In this document: piece after piece, positions 61,236-64,000 of the stretch | Position numbering within the stretch: the stretch's first letter is position 1 | Layout of the letters: each line of letters begins with the position of its first letter | Made by a program: the position numbers and the translations under genes | Origin: Humibacter sp049446075 | Lineage (GTDB): Bacteria; Actinomycetota; Actinomycetes; Actinomycetales; Microbacteriaceae | Length of the DNA: 64,000 bases | Assembly: GCF_049446075.1 (NCBI RefSeq) | Contig: NZ_JBMSEB010000003.1 | Span: 186,001-250,000 of the forward strand | Reading direction: 5' to 3' | The notes under the pieces: model-generated | Told to the model about the DNA's origin: nothing | Databases searched by the model: none | What the model saw: only the letters and a program-made list of their open reading frames with translations

Positions 61236-64000
61236 GTGTCGAGCCAGTTGACCGGTGTAGGAACGGAAGAGGGAGCCTCGGGAGAATTCGGAGCCAACGA
61301 GTGGCTCGTCGACGAGTTGTACGAGCAGTACATCGCAGACAAGAACTCTGTCGACAAGTCCTGGTGGCCCATTCTGGAGACCTACACGCCCGGTAAGTCC
61401 GCTTCTCCGAGCCACCCCGAGGAAACCGCCTCGGCGGGGAGCACCGCTCCCGCCCAGCCGGAGACTTCTGCCCAGACGCCCGTCGCGACACCGGCGGAGA
61501 CCGCGAGCGCACCGGCCGGTACGCAGGCCACTGCCCAGCCGACCGCCGCACCCCAGGCTCAGGCATCCGCGCCGCAGGCGGCCACAGCGCAGCAGCCGCA
61601 GGCGACGGGTACTCAGCCGGTCGCCAGAACCACCTCCATCGCTCCGCGACCGGCGCCGGTCCCTGCGGACGCTCCGGTCACGGCTCCGCAGTCCGTGGTG
61701 CGGGAGGGCCAGCCGGAGCCCGAGGAGCGCCAGCCGGTCGTCACCCCGCTGCGCGGCATGGCCAAGTCGCTGGCGACGAACATGGATGCCAGCCTGAGCA
61801 TCCCGACAGCTACCAGCGTTCGCACCATCCCTGCGAAGCTGCTGATCGACAACCGCATCGTCATCAACAACCACCTCGGCCGCACACGCGGCGGCAAGGT
61901 GAGCTTCACGCACCTGATCGGCTGGGCGCTCATCCAGGCGCTCAAGGAGTTCCCGAGCCAGAACGTGTACTACGACGTCGTCGACGGCAAACCGTCCGTC
62001 GTCTCCCCCGCGCACATCGGGCTGGGCATCGCCATCGACATCCCGAAGCCCGACGGATCCCGCGCCCTCCTCGTTCCCGCGATCAAGCGTGCCGAGTCGC
62101 TCACCTTCGGCGAATACCTCGCCGCTTACGAAGACCTCGTCAAGCGCGCCAGGTCGAACAAGCTCACGGCCGACGACTTCAGCGGGGCGAGCATCTCGCT
62201 CACGAACCCGGGCGGCATCGGAACAGTGCACTCGGTGCCGCGGCTCATGAAGGGCCAGGGCTGCATCATCGGCGCAGGGGCACTCGAGTACCCGGCCGAG
62301 TTCCAGGGCGCCTCCCGCAAGACCCTCACCACTCTCGGCGTCGGCAAGACGATCACGCTCACGAGCACGTATGACCACCGCGTCATCCAGGGCGCCGGGT
62401 CCGGCGAGTTCCTGAAGATCGTGCACGAGCTGCTGATCGGTCAGCGCAACTTCTACGAAGACATCTTCGCGGCGCTGCGCATCCCGTACGACCCCATCCA
62501 CTGGGCAGAGGACATCAGCGTCGACATCGCCAGCGCCGTCGACAAGACGGCCCGCGTGCAGGAGCTCATCAACGCCTTCAGGGTGCGCGGCCACCTCATG
62601 GCCGACATCGACCCGCTGGAGTACAAGCAGCGCACCCACCCCGACCTCGACATCGCGAGCCACGGCCTCACGTTCTGGGACCTCGACCGTCAGTTCGTCA
62701 CCGGGCGATTCGGTGGCGACAAGCGCACGATGCTGCTGCGCGACATCCTCGGCGTTCTTCGTGACTCGTACTGCCGCACAGTCGGCATCGAGTACATGCA
62801 CATCCAAGATCCCGCCCAGCGCAAGTGGATCCAGGACCACGTCGAGGTCGCGTACGAGAAGCCGACCCACGACGAGCAGCTGCGCATCCTCGGCAAGCTG
62901 AACGAGGCTGAGGCGTTCGAGACCTTCCTGCAGACCAAGTACGTCGGGCAGAAGCGGTTCAGCCTCGAGGGTGGCGAGTCCACGATCGCCCTGCTCGATG
63001 CCGTGTTGCAGGAGGCCGCGCAGAACGGCCTCGACGAGGTCACCATCGGCATGGCGCACCGCGGACGTCTCAACGTGCTCACGAACATCGCGGGCAAGAC
63101 GTACGGTCAGATCTTCCGCGAGTTCGAGGGCACCCAAGACCCGCGAACGGTCGGCGGTTCTGGCGACGTGAAGTACCATCTGGGCACCGAGGGCACCTTC
63201 ACGGGCGCCAACGGCGAGGAGATCGCGGTGTACCTTGCCGCCAACCCGTCCCACCTCGAAGTGGTCGACGGCGTTCTCGAGGGCGTCACGCGGGCCAAGC
63301 AGGATCGCCGTCCTGCCGGCACCTACCTGACGCTGCCACTGCTCATCCACGGTGACGCGGCCATGGCCGGCCAGGGCGTCGTGGTCGAGACCATGCAGAT
63401 GTCGCAACTGCGGGCATACCGTACCGGCGGCACGATCCACATCAACATCAACAACCAGGTCGGCTTCACCACCCCGGCCAGTGAGGCCCGCTCGTCGGTG
63501 TACGCCACGGATGTGGCGAAGACCATCCAGGCGCCCATCTTCCACGTGAACGGCGACGACCCCGAGGCCGTCGTGCGGGTGGGCCAGCTCGCCTTCAAGT
63601 TCCGCGAGGAGTTCAAGAAGGACGTCGTCATCGACCTCATCTGCTACCGGCGCCGTGGGCACAACGAGGGCGACGACCCGTCGATGACACAGCCGCTGAT
63701 GTACAACCTCATCGAGGCGAAGCGCTCCGTTCGGCGCCTTTACACCGAGGCGCTGGTCGGCCGCGGCGACATCTCCGAGGAGGAGTACGAGCAGGCGCAC
63801 AAGGACTTCCAGGAACGCCTGGAGCGCGCCTTCGCCGAGACGCACGCAGCTCAGACCGGCTCCATCCCCGTCGTGTCGGGCGATCCGAACGCGATCAACG
63901 ACCTCGAGCGTCCGGACGCACAGCAGGATGCCGCGCACGGCGAGCTCGCGACCACGGGCGTCTCCGACTCGGTCATCCAGACCATCGGGCAGGCGTTCGA
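61236..64000 (+). CDS. kgd: Multifunctional 2-oxoglutarate metabolism enzyme / dehydrogenase E1 with E2-like domain (partial, cut by window edge)
   Basis: This is the TCA-cycle 2-oxoglutarate decarboxylase/dehydrogenase component of actinobacteria. The first 921 codons are in the window. The order is: a short N-terminal helix (GANEWLVDELYEQYIADKNS), an Ala/Pro/Gln-rich linker (about 50-160), an E2-like acyltransferase domain (about 165-410) with the motif TYDHRVIQGAGSGEF, then the ThDP-dependent E1 part (GMAHRGRLNVLTNIAGK, IHGDAAMAGQGVV, NNQVGFTT). GTG 61236 was chosen because family members start VSSQLTG; an in-frame ATG at 61173 with GGAAGG nearby would add 21 residues. Confidence 0.95.
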   Translation, partial: MSSQLTGVGTEEGASGEFGANEWLVDELYEQYIADKNSVDKSWWPILETYTPGKSASPSHPEETASAGSTAPAQPETSAQTPVATPAETASAPAGTQATAQPTAAPQAQASAPQAATAQQPQATGTQPVARTTSIAPRPAPVPADAPVTAPQSVVREGQPEPEERQPVVTPLRGMAKSLATNMDASLSIPTATSVRTIPAKLLIDNRIVINNHLGRTRGGKVSFTHLIGWALIQALKEFPSQNVYYDVVDGKPSVVSPAHIGLGIAIDIPKPDGSRALLVPAIKRAESLTFGEYLAAYEDLVKRARSNKLTADDFSGASISLTNPGGIGTVHSVPRLMKGQGCIIGAGALEYPAEFQGASRKTLTTLGVGKTITLTSTYDHRVIQGAGSGEFLKIVHELLIGQRNFYEDIFAALRIPYDPIHWAEDISVDIASAVDKTARVQELINAFRVRGHLMADIDPLEYKQRTHPDLDIASHGLTFWDLDRQFVTGRFGGDKRTMLLRDILGVLRDSYCRTVGIEYMHIQDPAQRKWIQDHVEVAYEKPTHDEQLRILGKLNEAEAFETFLQTKYVGQKRFSLEGGESTIALLDAVLQEAAQNGLDEVTIGMAHRGRLNVLTNIAGKTYGQIFREFEGTQDPRTVGGSGDVKYHLGTEGTFTGANGEEIAVYLAANPSHLEVVDGVLEGVTRAKQDRRPAGTYLTLPLLIHGDAAMAGQGVVVETMQMSQLRAYRTGGTIHININNQVGFTTPASEARSSVYATDVAKTIQAPIFHVNGDDPEAVVRVGQLAFKFREEFKKDVVIDLICYRRRGHNEGDDPSMTQPLMYNLIEAKRSVRRLYTEALVGRGDISEEEYEQAHKDFQERLERAFAETHAAQTGSIPVVSGDPNAINDLERPDAQQDAAHGELATTGVSDSVIQTIGQAF

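Noticed and set aside
61125..63938. 937-codon open frame antisense to kgd
   Set aside because: Such long antisense frames are common in GC-rich actinobacterial genes. The sequence has no domain, and kgd is unambiguous.

Overview
The window is a stretch of high-GC chromosome from an actinobacterium, most likely a member of the Microbacteriaceae. The evidence is very high GC at third codon positions, frequent GTG starts, an actinobacterial-type Rho with a long N-terminal insertion, a Kgd-type 2-oxoglutarate dehydrogenase fused to an E2-like domain, a GuaB1-type protein, the DUF3097 and LmeA-like (DUF2993) families, and the order prfA / prmC / tsaC / wecA / atpI / atpBEFHAGD. The assignment to family is inferred from gene content and was not tested by a search.

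Region 1 (1-8255, minus strand) holds the F-type ATP synthase operon. Reading in the direction of transcription it runs tsaC, wecA-like, atpI-like, atpB, atpE, atpF, atpH, atpA, atpG and atpD, with atpD cut by the left edge. Region 2 (8256-14201) interrupts an otherwise conserved cluster. It has a 425-bp intergenic block of tandem palindromic repeats, then a drug-type ABC exporter (ATPase plus permease) with a TetR regulator on the plus strand, then prmC (minus) and cysK-cysE (plus). Region 3 (14211-25622, minus) carries argS, an LmeA-like protein, lysA, hom, thrC, thrB, rho and prfA. Aspartate-family amino-acid synthesis is tightly coupled here: lysA/hom and thrC/thrB overlap by 4 bp, and hom/thrC are 1 bp apart.

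Region 4 (25743-38340) is mixed. It has a lipoprotein, tRNA-Arg(CCG), a third copy of the palindromic repeat, and dehydrogenases. A translationally coupled set follows, made of a disulfide oxidoreductase, a small HExxH protein and an SDR. Then come a stand-alone siderophore-interacting-protein domain behind an IdeR/DtxR-like iron box, an amidase, and a GntR(YtrA-type)-ABC transporter operon behind a clear palindromic operator. Region 5 (38581-45113) has a minus-strand operon of SDR, K+ channel, S51 peptidase, uracil-DNA glycosylase and a PAT-like acetyltransferase. It diverges from metY-metX, which make methionine precursors from homoserine; metY and metX are separated by a strong hairpin. Region 6 (45215-48231) is a three-gene signalling operon: histidine kinase, kinase-like membrane protein without the catalytic motifs, and a LuxR-type response regulator.

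Region 7 (48268-61072) holds an MFS exporter, an MTH1187-type thiamine-binding protein, a GT87-like mannosyltransferase, NAD(P)HX dehydratase, a HAD hydrolase, an old-yellow-enzyme homologue, two tandem CNNM/CBS (HlyC/CorC) membrane proteins, aminopeptidase N and GuaB1. Region 8 (61236 to the right edge) is the N-terminal two thirds or more of kgd.

Most of the window is ordinary core metabolism. No CRISPR array, prophage, transposase or phage-defence island was seen. The items most worth a second look are the palindromic repeats whose stems change but stay paired, the iron box, the GntR operator, the kinase/pseudokinase pair and the Asn/Gln-rich Rho insertion.
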